Part shown: positions 16,228 through 25,075 of the stretch, in pieces | How the letters are laid out: every line of letters begins with the position of its first letter | How positions within the stretch are numbered: the stretch's first letter is position 1 | DNA from: an uncultured Granulosicoccaceae bacterium | Lineage (GTDB): Bacteria > Pseudomonadota > Gammaproteobacteria > Granulosicoccales > Granulosicoccaceae | Assembly: GCA_938041955.1 (NCBI GenBank) | Contig: CALISD010000026.1 | Span: forward strand, 1 to 42,242 | Direction of reading: 5' to 3' | DNA: 42,242 nt | Notes under the pieces: generated by a model | The model's database searches: none | Told to the model about the DNA's origin: nothing | What the model saw: only the letters and a program-made list of their open reading frames with translations | Translations under genes and position numbers: made by a program

Positions 16228-17016
16228 CGTGGCGTTAGCAAGGATCGGCTATTACGCTGTTGATCTGTAGGATGAGCGGTGTGTGTCCTTGCTTACGCTG
16301 CGGGTTGCCTTGTTCTTGTATTACTGATGATTCTTTTTACTTTTCTGACATCGGTGGTTGATCGAAGTATTGTGATAAGTCGGAGGTAGGCGTAAATCGA
16401 TTTAGGGTAGCCCGCAGCGTGAGCAAGGATCAGCGTTGACGCTGTTGATCTGTAGGATGAGCGGTATGTGTCCTTGCTCACGCGGCGGGTTGCCTTGTTC
16501 CTGTATTACTGATGATGCTTTGTCCTTTTCTGACTTTGGTGGTTGATCGAGGCATTGTTATAAGTCGGAGGTAGACGTAAATCGATTTAGCGTAGCCCGC
16601 AGCGTGAGCAAGGATTAGCGTTTACGCTGTTGAACTGTAGGACGAGCGGTGTATGTCCTTGCTTACGCTACGGGTTGCCTTGATCTTGTATTGCTGATGG
16701 TTCTTTTTTCTTTTCTGACTTCGGTGGCTGATCGAAGCATTGTGATAAGTCGGAGTTAGGCGTAAATCGATTTAGGGTAGCCCGCAGCGTGAGCAAGGAT
16801 CAGCGTTTACGCTGTGGATCTGCAGGACGAGCGGTATGTGTCCTTGCTTACGCTACGGGTTGCCTTGTTCTTGTATTGCTGATGGTACTTGTTTCTTTTC
16901 TGACTTCTGTGGTTGATCGAAGCATTGTGATAAGTGGAGGTAGGCGTAAATCGATTTAGGGTAGCCCGCAGCGTGAGCAACGATCAGCGTTTACGTTTTA
17001 ACTGTAGGACGAGCAC
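16228..17016 (+). repeat. Tandem array of ~185-bp palindromic repeats (array A)
   Basis: Four full and one truncated copies of a ~185-bp unit are arranged head to tail. The core CCCGCAGCGTGAGCAA begins at 16411, 16596, 16781 and 16965, giving spacings of 185, 185 and 184. An earlier diverged copy has GCGTTAGCAAGGATC at 16232, also 185 bases before its counterpart. Each unit holds a 79-nt palindrome: in the second copy CCCGCAGCGTGAGCAAGGA (16411-16429) pairs at 18 of 19 positions with 16471-16489. A nested GATCA..TGATC/AGCGT..ACGCT hairpin lies inside. The units begin with GTAG, like REP elements. The ~105-bp spacer between palindromes is also conserved. The array is non-coding, and no transposase gene is nearby. 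Confidence 0.88.
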
Positions 17017-17434
17017 TTTTCTGCCGTGCAACGCGTTGAGCATTTGATGAGAGTTAACTGAGCTGGTTGAATCTATATGTTGATAAGTTCACGCAAAATA
17101 ATAGCTCCCTTTCGCAATGAGAAAGACTCCTAGGCAGTATCCATAACTAAACAGTTTTTTGTTTTAGGTATCGCTTTATGAACAAATATATTTTCACTTA
17201 GGAAGAATAAAAATGCCCGGATTTAGTTTTGCGTAAATAATGTACTTCCTATCTGCCGGTGTAAGCTGGGAGCAAAAGGATTGTAAATAAACATGTTTAA
17301 TTCGTAAGAGCAATTGACGATCGCTGATCGGTATCGTAGCTGTCGAAACGTTAATAACTTTCCTCAAGCCAGATCACCGAAACTGACTAGGCTAATAGCA
17401 CGTCATTAGTTCAGTCAATCAGGACAAATTAAAC
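17017..17434. other. Upstream region of the GH12 gene
   Basis: About 420 bp of comparatively AT-rich, non-repetitive DNA between the truncated last repeat and the GH12 start. No coding region was recognised. It presumably contains the GH12 promoter; an AGGA ribosome-binding site lies at 17421-17424, ten bases before the ATG. Confidence 0.35.
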
Positions 17435-18832
17435 ATGCTCTCAAAACGAGTTTTACGACTTGCACTCACTGCTGCAACACCGGCCAGTATTTTTGCATTG
17501 TCTGTTGTTGCACTCACATTGCCGTCACAGCCAGTACATGCGGGTGCACCGATTTGCTCCTCTCCGGCTGCTGACTCAGACAATGATGGATGGGGTTGGG
17601 AAAACAGCCAATCCTGCGTTGTCTCAGTAACTGACACTACCGCGACCAGCGCCACAACCACCAACAGTGGCGAGCCCGTTTGTGCATCTGGCGCATCAGA
17701 TAGCGACAATGATGGCTGGGGCTGGGAGAATAACCGCTCTTGTCGGGTAGTGACTTCGTCCAGCGTAACGGTATCACCCGTTACGGCAGCAGCTGCTGGC
17801 AGCGGCACTCCGGTGTGTCAGTCCAGCGCCAGTGATACAGATAACGACGGCTGGGGGTTTGAGAGTGGCAGAAGTTGTATAGTCACGGCTTCTTCCGGCA
17901 GTGCTGAATCTTCAACTTCTGTGGCAACACCGGGAGTAGCGCCACCGCCGGTTGCTGCTGCTAATGGCGGCTACAGCAACGGCAATCCTATTTGCTTAAC
18001 TGATACGAGTGATGCGGGCAACAATGGTTTCGGTTATGAGAACGATCGCACTTGTGTTGTAGTTTCCGGTGTAACTGCTACACGCAACCAACCCTTAGTC
18101 AATCAGCGCAGCTGTATTCCGTGGCTTGAGATTGGCTATGGTAATTACAGACTGCAAAATAATACCTGGAATTCCAGCGCGGTATATTCAGACGACTGGT
18201 CACAGTGTATTGAGTTGACCGGTGGCCCCGGCAACTATGTTGCCAAGTGGGACTACAACTGGCTGCAAAGAAATGAAGGCAATGACTTTGCGGTTAAGTC
18301 TTATCCTCAAGTGTACTACGGTCGCAAGACACGCTACAACCTGTCAGGCACGGTAGCAGAGACTGGATTGCCGGTCCGAACCGATGCAATGCCACAGTTT
18401 TGGGTTGACTACGACTACTCTGAGACCGGCACTGTTGAACGCAATGTAGCGCTTGAGTCTTTTTTCCACACCAGTTGTGATGCGGAAGAATATAACAAAC
18501 AGTATGAGATGATGGTCTGGGTGGGTGTGCCGACTATCCGGACGCCGGGTTCGCTCGCCACAACAGTAACGTTGAGCGGCAAAGAGTGGGATGTTTACGT
18601 CAATCCATCGTTGGGCTGGGCATACGTTGCTTTTGTCGCTAAGCAGCCACACAACAGTGGCAGGCTCAACTGGAACGAATTCGTTTACTGGTCCAGAGAT
18701 GTTGGCCCATCGTTCGGCGTTCCTTCAATGGCTCGTAATACCTGTATGGGCGCCATTGAGCTCGGTACTGAAACCTTTTGGGGTACTGGCACATTCACCT
18801 TGAATCGATTTAACGTCAATCGCGGCGGGTAG
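17435..18832 (+). CDS. Secreted GH12 endoglucanase with four CBM10-like repeats
   Basis: A 465-residue secreted protein. A signal peptide (cleavage about QPVHA|G, after residue 36) is followed by four repeats of about 27 residues, each with cysteines exactly 20 apart (41/61, 83/103, 128/148, 187/207). The consensus is C..x.A.D.DNDGWGWEN.RSC.V. The GWGWEN..SC half matches CBM10 cellulose-binding modules; the Asp/Asn-rich half resembles a calcium loop. Ser/Thr/Ala/Pro linkers separate them. The catalytic part (about 225-465) is GH12. It has the nucleophile motif QYEMMVWVG (Glu358) and the acid/base motif GTETFWGTG (Glu446). Expected activity is endo-beta-1,4-glucan or xyloglucan hydrolysis outside the cell. 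The gene lies between oppositely oriented repeat arrays. Confidence 0.85.
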   Translation: MLSKRVLRLALTAATPASIFALSVVALTLPSQPVHAGAPICSSPAADSDNDGWGWENSQSCVVSVTDTTATSATTTNSGEPVCASGASDSDNDGWGWENNRSCRVVTSSSVTVSPVTAAAAGSGTPVCQSSASDTDNDGWGFESGRSCIVTASSGSAESSTSVATPGVAPPPVAAANGGYSNGNPICLTDTSDAGNNGFGYENDRTCVVVSGVTATRNQPLVNQRSCIPWLEIGYGNYRLQNNTWNSSAVYSDDWSQCIELTGGPGNYVAKWDYNWLQRNEGNDFAVKSYPQVYYGRKTRYNLSGTVAETGLPVRTDAMPQFWVDYDYSETGTVERNVALESFFHTSCDAEEYNKQYEMMVWVGVPTIRTPGSLATTVTLSGKEWDVYVNPSLGWAYVAFVAKQPHNSGRLNWNEFVYWSRDVGPSFGVPSMARNTCMGAIELGTETFWGTGTFTLNRFNVNRGG

Positions 18833-19183
18833 AGGACGACCGCTTGCTCGGTAAGCGTCACTGAAAACTGATGAGAGCCACAATTGATCGTGGCTCTCCG
18901 GGTAATCAGTAATTGCAGGCTTTTTGTGCAACATTCATGCGTGATTCCTTCTACCGCGCATACTCTGAATGACTCTAAAGAGACTCCCATTACCCTGGGA
19001 AATGACGGATACGTGACCGAGGGATCAAAGCAAGTTCGTCTTACTACAACTTGCAGTGCTTTGAGTGGTTCAGGCACACGACATTATATCTTTATTCTCT
19101 TTCCTTTCTCTCGCTGGCATTGACGCGTAGGGCTTATCACCCGCTCATGCCGTCAGGCGTGACGTGCGGTGCCTGGTTTCTCC
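18833..19183. other. Downstream of GH12, hairpins only
   Basis: Two hairpins follow the GH12 stop: CGCTT/AAGCG at 18841-18856, and a perfect 9-bp stem GAGAGCCAC (18873-18881) with GTGGCTCTC (18890-18898). No T-run follows; one of them may still act in transcript termination. An ORF running to about 19123 has no recognisable product. Confidence 0.4.
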
Positions 19184-19520
19184 GTGCTGGTCAACAGCGT
19201 AAACGCTGATCCTTGCTCACGCTGCGGGCTACCTCATGTCGATTGACGTCAGCCTTTACCTCACTGCCTCGCTACCTGCTACGCAGAAGTCAGAAAAAGA
19301 AACAAAACCATCACTAAACGACCAATATTTAAGGTCACTTTCCGCCTCTTATTCCGCTCCGTAGGGTTGACAGGCAATACACATCATCAGCAATAACGCC
19401 CAAGGCAACCCGCCTCGTGAGCAAGGCCAGATACCGCTCGTTTAGCTCCGGTCAATAGCATAGCGATTATCCTGCAGGTCAACAGCCTAAACGCTGATCC
19501 TTGCTCACGCTGCGGGTTTC
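19184..19520 (-). repeat. Mosaic palindromic repeat copies (array C, reverse orientation)
   Basis: This is the same repeat family as array A but in reverse complement. A half copy (GTCAACAGCGTAAACGCTGA, CCTTGCTCACGCTGCGGGCT) lies at about 19189-19232. A fuller copy runs from GGCAACCCGCC near 19404 to TTGCTCACGCTGCGGGT near 19517. The spacer between them is mosaic: its left part (GAAGTCAGAAAAAGAAAC, near 19285) matches the array A spacer. Its right part (CTTTCCGCCTCTT..., CATCATCAGCAATAACG) matches the array D spacer. This links the two subtypes. Confidence 0.75.
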
Positions 19521-19700
19521 CTGAGATCGATCCGGGTTGTATTCTACTTGTCGGTGAGTTTCAAGGGTTCTCAACTGGTGGCAGCGCAGTGCTGATCATA
19601 CATTTATTGGGTGCATTCACATTGAAGTAACATTTTCCTTGGTCTTGAACGTATATCGTTGATTATGGTCATAGGAGAACAGTCAATCGTCGGGGATCAT

Positions 19701-20915
19701 GTGAGCACCAAATTAAAAATAGATTTTCAGGGCACCCACGGAGATAAGCTGGCGGGTCTACTGGAAATACCAGATCAAGAACCTTCCGCCTACATCCTGT
19801 TTGCACACTGCTTTACCTGCGGAAAAGATATTGTTGCGGCCTCTCGTATCGCAAGATCACTTGTTGCTCGCGGTTTCGCGGTGTTGAGATTCGACTTCAC
19901 CGGACTTGGTAATAGTGATGGTGACTTCGCCAACACAAACTTCTCGTCAAACGTACAAGACCTGGTGCTGGCATCAGATTATTTGCGTACGCACTACAAG
20001 GCGCCGGAATTATTGATCGGTCATAGTTTGGGTGGCACCGCCATATTAAAGGCTGCTCATCAGATTCCCGAGAGTCGCGGAGTCGTGACCATTGGTTCGC
20101 CGGCAGATGCCGAGCATGTTGGAAAGCAGTTCGTCTGTGACCTTGATGCTATTGAAAAGGACGGCCAGGCGACGGTATCTCTAGCCGGCAGATCGTTCAC
20201 AATCAAAAAGCAGTTTGTTGATGATATTCGTGAAAACAAAGACACTAACGTTGCCAGGCTGAGAAAGGCGTTGCTCGTGATGCATTCCCCGGTTGATAGC
20301 ACGGTATCAATTCAACAGGCCGAACAGATATTTGTGGCTGCCAAGCACCCCAAATCATTCGTTAGCTTGGGCAAAGCCGATCACTTGCTGTCAAAGAAAG
20401 CAGATGTTGAATATGCGGCTGTTACCATCGCTGCGTGGGCCACCCGATTCGTTCATAAGTCTGCAGCGACACCGTCTGTCAAAGTGGCTCCAGGTCACTT
20501 GGTAGTGAGTGAACGCGACCAACGCTTCGCACAAGATATTCAGAGCGATAGTCACCAATGGATTGCAGATGAACCGGTCGCGGTTGGCGGGTCGAACTTC
20601 GGACCTGATCCCTATGAACATTTACTGGCTGCGCTTGGAGCCTGTACGACAATGACCATGCGAATGTATGCCGCAAGGAAGAAATGGCCGGTCGAACAGA
20701 TCAGCGTTGAACTTGATCATTCACGTGATCACGGGGCAGATTGTATCGCGTGTGATGACTCTCACCCACAGATTGATGTGATCACCCGTAGCATTTCTAT
20801 TGTTGGGGATCTGGATGCAGATCAACATCAACGCATGATGGCGATCGCAGATAAATGTCCTGTGCATCGCACCTTGCACAACAAGTTGGTGATAAAGACA
20901 GAATCGACTAATTGA
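19701..20915 (+). CDS. Alpha/beta hydrolase-OsmC fusion protein
   Basis: A 404-residue two-domain protein. The N-terminal ~255 residues are an alpha/beta hydrolase with nucleophile motif LIGHSLGGT (Ser109), an FTGLGNSDGDF segment, and a late GKADHLL supplying the likely histidine. An AHCFTCGKD segment near residue 37 is typical of this fusion type. The C-terminal ~140 residues are OsmC-like, with the two redox cysteines in ALGACTTMTMRMYAAR and DKCPVHRTL. OsmC domains reduce organic hydroperoxides with thiols; the fused hydrolase may act on related esters. This fusion is a recurrent architecture in bacteria. I chose GTG at 19701 (VSTKLKIDF), preceded by GGGGA. An in-frame TTG at 19659 adds 14 unconserved residues. 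Confidence 0.85.
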   Translation: MSTKLKIDFQGTHGDKLAGLLEIPDQEPSAYILFAHCFTCGKDIVAASRIARSLVARGFAVLRFDFTGLGNSDGDFANTNFSSNVQDLVLASDYLRTHYKAPELLIGHSLGGTAILKAAHQIPESRGVVTIGSPADAEHVGKQFVCDLDAIEKDGQATVSLAGRSFTIKKQFVDDIRENKDTNVARLRKALLVMHSPVDSTVSIQQAEQIFVAAKHPKSFVSLGKADHLLSKKADVEYAAVTIAAWATRFVHKSAATPSVKVAPGHLVVSERDQRFAQDIQSDSHQWIADEPVAVGGSNFGPDPYEHLLAALGACTTMTMRMYAARKKWPVEQISVELDHSRDHGADCIACDDSHPQIDVITRSISIVGDLDADQHQRMMAIADKCPVHRTLHNKLVIKTESTN

Positions 20916-20989
20916 ATATGGTTTGTCGACCGCTTAGTAATTGCAAGGAATGCATCGTAGGGGGAACGTCATCAATCACAAGGAGCTAT

Positions 20990-21616
20990 GCAACCCGCCG
21001 CGTGACCAAAGCCGGACACCGCCCGTCAACAGATCAACAGTTCACTTGTAGATCCTTGCTTACGCAGCGGGCTGCTTGAGATCGATCCAGGGTCACCGTC
21101 CGCGTCTTTACTACGCTCCGTACGGCAACCGAACTTGAAAGGTAATACACATCATCAGAAATAACGATCAAGTTAACCCGCAACGTCAGTAAGGCCGGAC
21201 ACCTTCCGTCTAACAGATCAACAGCACAACTGCAGATCGTTGCTTACGCCGCGGGCTATCTGAGATCGATCTAAGGGCACCTTCAGCGTCTTGCCATGCG
21301 CCGTACGGCAACCGAACCTGAAAGGTAATACACTTCATCAGAAATAAAGATCAAGGTAACCCGCCGCGTGAGCGAGGTCAGACACCGCTCTTCCAACAGA
21401 TCAATAACTGCAGATCCTTGCGTACGCCAGCGATCTGAAATAGATCTAGGGTCACCTTCCGCCTCTTGCCACGCTTCGTACGGCAACGGAAGTTGAAAGG
21501 CAACACTCATCATCAGAAATAACGATCACGGCAACCCGCCGCGTGAGCAAGGCCGGATAACGCTCGTCTACAGATCAACAGCGTAATCGCAGTTCATCGC
21601 CAGACAGCGCGCTACT
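20990..21616 (-). repeat. Tandem palindromic repeat array D (reverse orientation)
   Basis: About 3.4 head-to-tail copies of a ~183-bp unit. The motif AACCCG starts at 20992, 21175, 21358 and 21533 (spacings 183, 183, 175). Each copy has the palindrome arms ACCCGCCGCGTGAGCAAGGC and its degenerate partner CCTTGCTTACGCAGCGGGCT, as in array A but in the opposite orientation. The spacer text differs from that of array A (GTCACC..CGTCTTGCC, CGTACGGCAACCGAAC, CATCATCAGAAATAACGATC). Degraded repeat text continues to about 21665. No protein-coding capacity is credible. Confidence 0.85.
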
Positions 21617-22011
21617 TTACTGCGAACTGATGGCTGCCTTCTGCTTGTTGCCATGCTTCGTGCGTTTACAGAATGTTGGCGCATCCGCCACATATAGTAA
21701 TCAGGTGAATCTTCTAGCGTCGCGATGAACAGGGTGCATGTGTAAGTTGCATGGATATTAGATGTATTCTGCTCGCATTGCGCTCAAATGTAAGTATTGC
21801 AGATGTTCTAAAGATCTTGTGTGTCTTTTAACCAGTGAATACATTCATGATGGGATGCGCCCTAGCGCTTAAGCCTGCCTTCGATTGCCGCAAGTGTTAG
21901 TAGGTTGCCGCGTAAGTTCGTAACATTTTCTGAACTAAAGTCGTGCGTCGGGAATGTTTAAGGTACTGTTTTCGCGTCACACCGACGAAAATAACCCCGC
22001 TACTTTGTTAC
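21617..22011. other. Intergenic region after array D
   Basis: The first ~50 bp still resemble repeat spacer (TTGTTGCCATGCTTCGTGCG). The remainder to 22011 is unremarkable and contains no recognisable gene, terminator or RNA. It is the downstream side of the DUF899 gene on the minus strand. Confidence 0.35.
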
Positions 22012-22566
22012 TCAATAAGAAAGCCTGGGTTGCCAGCCGTTGGGTCCGTCTGGTAACAGGTCAAACAAATGCCATACCGCACAGAAGTCATCACCCGGAC
22101 CGAATGGGGTGTCGGCAACACGAGTAATTTGTTCCCCTGATTTTGTAAATACAGACACACCGGGGTGCGGCCCTTGTTCGTTACGATAACCCATATCTTC
22201 TGCAAATTGATTCTTGTTGGTGGAGACCATGGTGAAGTTCCAGTTTCGATCCTGCTTAAACTGTTGTTGCACTTCAACCGTGTCAGGTGACGATATGACT
22301 ATGGATGCCCGATCTTGAAGATGATCCAACACGCCGTTTAAACCATCCGCCCACAGAGTGCAGTAGGAGCAGCTCTTACCCATGTTATGTACAACAAACA
22401 GTTCTGTGTGATCTGCGAATAGGTGTGCGAGAGAAACCGTGCCACTCGGCGCTTGAAACCTGTAGTTCTCAACTGGCTCCGGTTGCCGGTACTTCTGAGC
22501 ATCCGCCAGTTGCTGGCGCACTTCAAGGTACCGTTGTCTAAGTGTGTTCAGGTCTTCTTTGGTCAT
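22012..22566 (-). CDS. DUF899 thioredoxin-like protein
   Basis: A 184-residue protein of the DUF899 family, which has a thioredoxin-like fold. The segment LFVVHNMGKSCSYCTLWADG (55-74) carries a CSYC motif (Cys66, Cys69) at the thioredoxin active-site position. GPHPGVSVFTKSG and the C-terminal tyrosine segment are also typical. It is probably a cytoplasmic thiol-redox enzyme; its substrate is unknown. It is the second gene of a minus-strand pair, 23 bp after the persulfide dioxygenase gene, so a role in sulfane-sulfur or thiol handling is a reasonable inference. The start ATG is preceded by GGAGAAATGCC-type sequence, supporting the call. Confidence 0.78.
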   Translation of the reverse strand: MTKEDLNTLRQRYLEVRQQLADAQKYRQPEPVENYRFQAPSGTVSLAHLFADHTELFVVHNMGKSCSYCTLWADGLNGVLDHLQDRASIVISSPDTVEVQQQFKQDRNWNFTMVSTNKNQFAEDMGYRNEQGPHPGVSVFTKSGEQITRVADTPFGPGDDFCAVWHLFDLLPDGPNGWQPRLSY

Positions 22567-22589
22567 GGCATTTCTCCGTGCTGAGTGAT

Positions 22590-23474
22590 TTATAAGCCGT
22601 TGATAGGTACTTTCAACATCGGGTTGCCGTCAGTATCTGTAGGCATCTCACCCGCACGCATATTGACTTGCAGCGCGGGGATGATTAAGCGCGGCATAGA
22701 AAGTTGCTTGTCACGTTCTGTTCGTAGTTTTACAAACGAGTCTTTGGTGCTGCCTTCACCAACATGGATATTGTTTTTTCGTTGCTCAAGTACGGTAGTT
22801 TCCCATTTTATATCTCGACCATTGGGACCGTAGTCGTGGCACATGAACAGGCGCATGTCATCTGGCAGTGACAATACCTTTTGAATAGATTCGTAAAGTG
22901 TCTCTGCATCACCACCTGGAAAATCAACTCTTGCTGAACCGCCGTCAGGCATAAATAAGGTGTCACCAACAAAAGCGGCATTGCCAATTACGTGCACCAT
23001 GCAGGCAGGGGTATGGCCGGGTGTACTCATGACAAATCCATGGAGGCTGCCTATCTGGTAGGTATCGCCATCAGTAAACAACGTGTCAAACTGTGATCCG
23101 TCACGTTGAAATGAGGTGCCTTCATTAAATATTTTACCGAACTCATCTTGTATTCGAATGATCTCTTTAGCGATACCGGTTTTACCTCCCAGAGCTTCTT
23201 GAAGGTATGGCGCTGCAGACAAATGGTCGGCATGAACATGTGATTCAATAATCCACTCGACTGACAGCTTGTTCTTTTTGATGTAGTCAATTTGCTTGTC
23301 TGCGTTGTCGTAGTAGATGCGACCAGCCGCGTAATCGAAATCAAGAACAGAATCGATCACTGCACAAGCGTTGGTCTCGGGGTCTGAAACAACATAGCTA
23401 ATGGTGTTGGAAGCTGAATCAAAGAACGGTTCAATATGCGGCTGTTGGTCCATTCTTACCGGGTAGTCAGACAT
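22590..23474 (-). CDS. blh: Persulfide dioxygenase-like MBL-fold hydrolase
   Basis: A 294-residue metallo-beta-lactamase-fold protein of the ETHE1/Blh group. The metal ligands are visible: H79, H81, D83 and H84 in SHVHADH; H154 in STPGHT; D171 in FVGDTLF; and H213 in MCHDYGP. NGRDIKWETTV, near 218-228, is typical of bacterial persulfide dioxygenases, which oxidise glutathione persulfide to sulfite. It is cytoplasmic and leads the operon containing the DUF899 gene. The divergent gene is a periplasmic rhodanese, consistent with sulfide/persulfide detoxification. No bigR-type regulator is adjacent. Glyoxalase II is the alternative, but the ligand spacing and ETT motif favour the persulfide dioxygenase group. 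Confidence 0.82.
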   Translation of the reverse strand: MSDYPVRMDQQPHIEPFFDSASNTISYVVSDPETNACAVIDSVLDFDYAAGRIYYDNADKQIDYIKKNKLSVEWIIESHVHADHLSAAPYLQEALGGKTGIAKEIIRIQDEFGKIFNEGTSFQRDGSQFDTLFTDGDTYQIGSLHGFVMSTPGHTPACMVHVIGNAAFVGDTLFMPDGGSARVDFPGGDAETLYESIQKVLSLPDDMRLFMCHDYGPNGRDIKWETTVLEQRKNNIHVGEGSTKDSFVKLRTERDKQLSMPRLIIPALQVNMRAGEMPTDTDGNPMLKVPINGL

Positions 23475-24115
23475 GTATTCAAATCCTCGATGTGGTTCGT
23501 ATTCTATTTATATCAGGAAATCGTCGATATCTCATTTCAACATCAAAGACACTTGTTCGACTTCGCTTATTTTGTTTAGCTTCGCTGATTGAGTCCCTGC
23601 AGATCAGCAGACGTAACTTATTCCACCGCGATAGCGGACAATGACTTGGTTAATACTATTTAACGCTATGGGTGCATACTTCGGGCAAAATCCACGCCCG
23701 CCAGCGCCAAAACCGAGGTTGGTCTGCGGCTGGCCCTAGGTCAAAGTCCCGTCAGCTAACCGATCAAGCGGCCAGGGCGTCAGCACTAACACCGGACAAT
23801 CACTGTATCGAGAGCGCATTGGACCGGCCCAGTCTAAAACGTTTGCAAATGCAACATGTCGTCGTCTCCGGCAAACCGTCATATCAGCCAAACCCATCGG
23901 TATCCCTTTCAGGTTAAGATGCCATCCTTGGGATATGCAGCTAAGACCTGCAGGTCGAATCGATATGCTGCTCCGGTGCGCTGCCGTTGGAATAATTCAG
24001 CTTACATTCTCGGCTGCGCTGTCTTGTCAACGAGCGATCACTGTGAAATGGATGCAGTATTGCGATGCGTTGTCGGTAACTTCGACTCGCTAAATGAATC
24101 AGTCGTATACACACA
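23475..24115. other. Divergent intergenic region, no recognised gene
   Basis: About 640 bp between the persulfide dioxygenase gene (minus) and the rhodanese gene (plus). Two overlapping plus-strand ORFs (23672-23917 and 23856-24134) have no recognisable domain, poor composition and no ribosome-binding site; I do not call them. A TTCAAATCC at about 23478 recalls a tRNA T-arm, but no tRNA fold surrounds it. Long for a promoter region; an unseen small RNA cannot be excluded. Confidence 0.3.
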
Positions 24116-24541
24116 ATGGCACTCAAACAAATGAGCAAAATCGCAACCTTACTTATACTTCTGCTGTCAGTCGCGCCAATAAGCCCGGCTTTTGCTGAAC
24201 TGACAGGCATAGATAACGAGGCACTGCAGTCTCTGATAGATGAAGGTACGCCGGTGATTGACGTCCGGAGGCTGGATGAATGGAAAAAGACAGGTGTCAT
24301 CAAAGATAGTCATTTATTAACCTTTTTCGACGAAAAAGGTCGATACGACGCGCAGAAGTGGTTAAGTCAACTATCCGAGCTAATCGATCCCAATGAACCG
24401 TTCGTGCTGATTTGCCACAGCGGTGGTCGAACCTCAATCATCGGCCAATGGTTAGGCAAGGAGTTTGACCGGGTTTATAACGTGGAAGATGGGATGATGA
24501 GTTGGATCAAAGCGGGCAATGACACTGTGGTTGCGCCATAA
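24116..24541 (+). CDS. Periplasmic rhodanese-like sulfurtransferase
   Basis: A 141-residue single-domain rhodanese with an N-terminal signal peptide (hydrophobic 9-20, likely cleavage PAFA|EL after residue 27). The active-site loop is CHSGGRT with catalytic Cys100. VIDVRRLDEWKKTG (47-60) is the conserved first CH2-like motif. Exported single-domain rhodaneses accept or donate sulfane sulfur in the periplasm. The gene is divergent from the persulfide dioxygenase operon, suggesting shared sulfur chemistry. Either ATG 24116 or ATG 24131 could be the start; neither has a clear ribosome-binding site. I kept the upstream one. Confidence 0.82.
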   Translation: MALKQMSKIATLLILLLSVAPISPAFAELTGIDNEALQSLIDEGTPVIDVRRLDEWKKTGVIKDSHLLTFFDEKGRYDAQKWLSQLSELIDPNEPFVLICHSGGRTSIIGQWLGKEFDRVYNVEDGMMSWIKAGNDTVVAP

Positions 24542-25075
24542 CGAGAGCCGACAGTGGTACCGAGAAGCAGCACGCAGCTATTACGCGCTAGCGAAAACGG
24601 GCATCCGCAGGCTGCTTTACTCATACTTCAAGGTTGACTTACCTGGACTGTCAGGCACCAGCGACAAAAGCCGAATTCAGATACGATCAAAAGTAAGCAC
24701 AAAAAATACGACGGCAATCACTACGTATATCATTGTCTCAATTCCTTAATGGTCTTACCGTCTGTATCGTCTGAAGTTCAGCGCACAATATAGGTAGGCT
24801 ACCGACGCCTGTTTATACAGGGCCTGTCGGATGCCCGAATCGCTTTCCATCGAGAATTACTTTGCCGGATGGGGAGCGCTCGTATCATTGAGGCGTACCG
24901 AAAAAATACCGAAATGCCTGCGTAGATTTCCATGTTGTGATGGTCTTGTACCGCCAGAATACATCCGCGTACCTCAAAGAATGCTAAAGGCTTCACTCAC
25001 AACTGCTCGGGTCGAGCGCTACGAATGGCTAAATGATAAGCTACCCGAATCGTCAAAAGCTCAACGAACAAATCA
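24542..25075. other. Intergenic region, nothing recognised
   Basis: About 530 bp with no supportable gene. A nested hairpin at about 24801-24830 (CCGAC..GTCGG enclosing CCTGT-TTAT-ACAGG) has no T-run. A plus-strand ORF from 24831 overlaps the amidohydrolase start and resembles no family I know. Confidence 0.3.

Noticed and set aside
16293..16481. ORF within a repeat unit (and a similar one at 21283-21513)
   Set aside because: These arise from the repeat sequence itself and do not persist in the same frame across copies.
16228..21665. Integron attC sites or CRISPR array as an explanation of the repeats
   Set aside because: The repeats are ~185 bp with conserved spacers, unlike CRISPR. No GTTRRRY/RYYYAAC core pair typical of attC, no integrase and no gene per repeat are seen.
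23470..23490. Possible tRNA T-arm (TTCAAATCC)
   Set aside because: No acceptor, D or anticodon stem can be built around it; it is simply next to the persulfide dioxygenase start.
23672..24134. Two overlapping small ORFs in the persulfide dioxygenase-rhodanese gap
   Set aside because: No domain, no ribosome-binding site, and they overlap each other in different frames.
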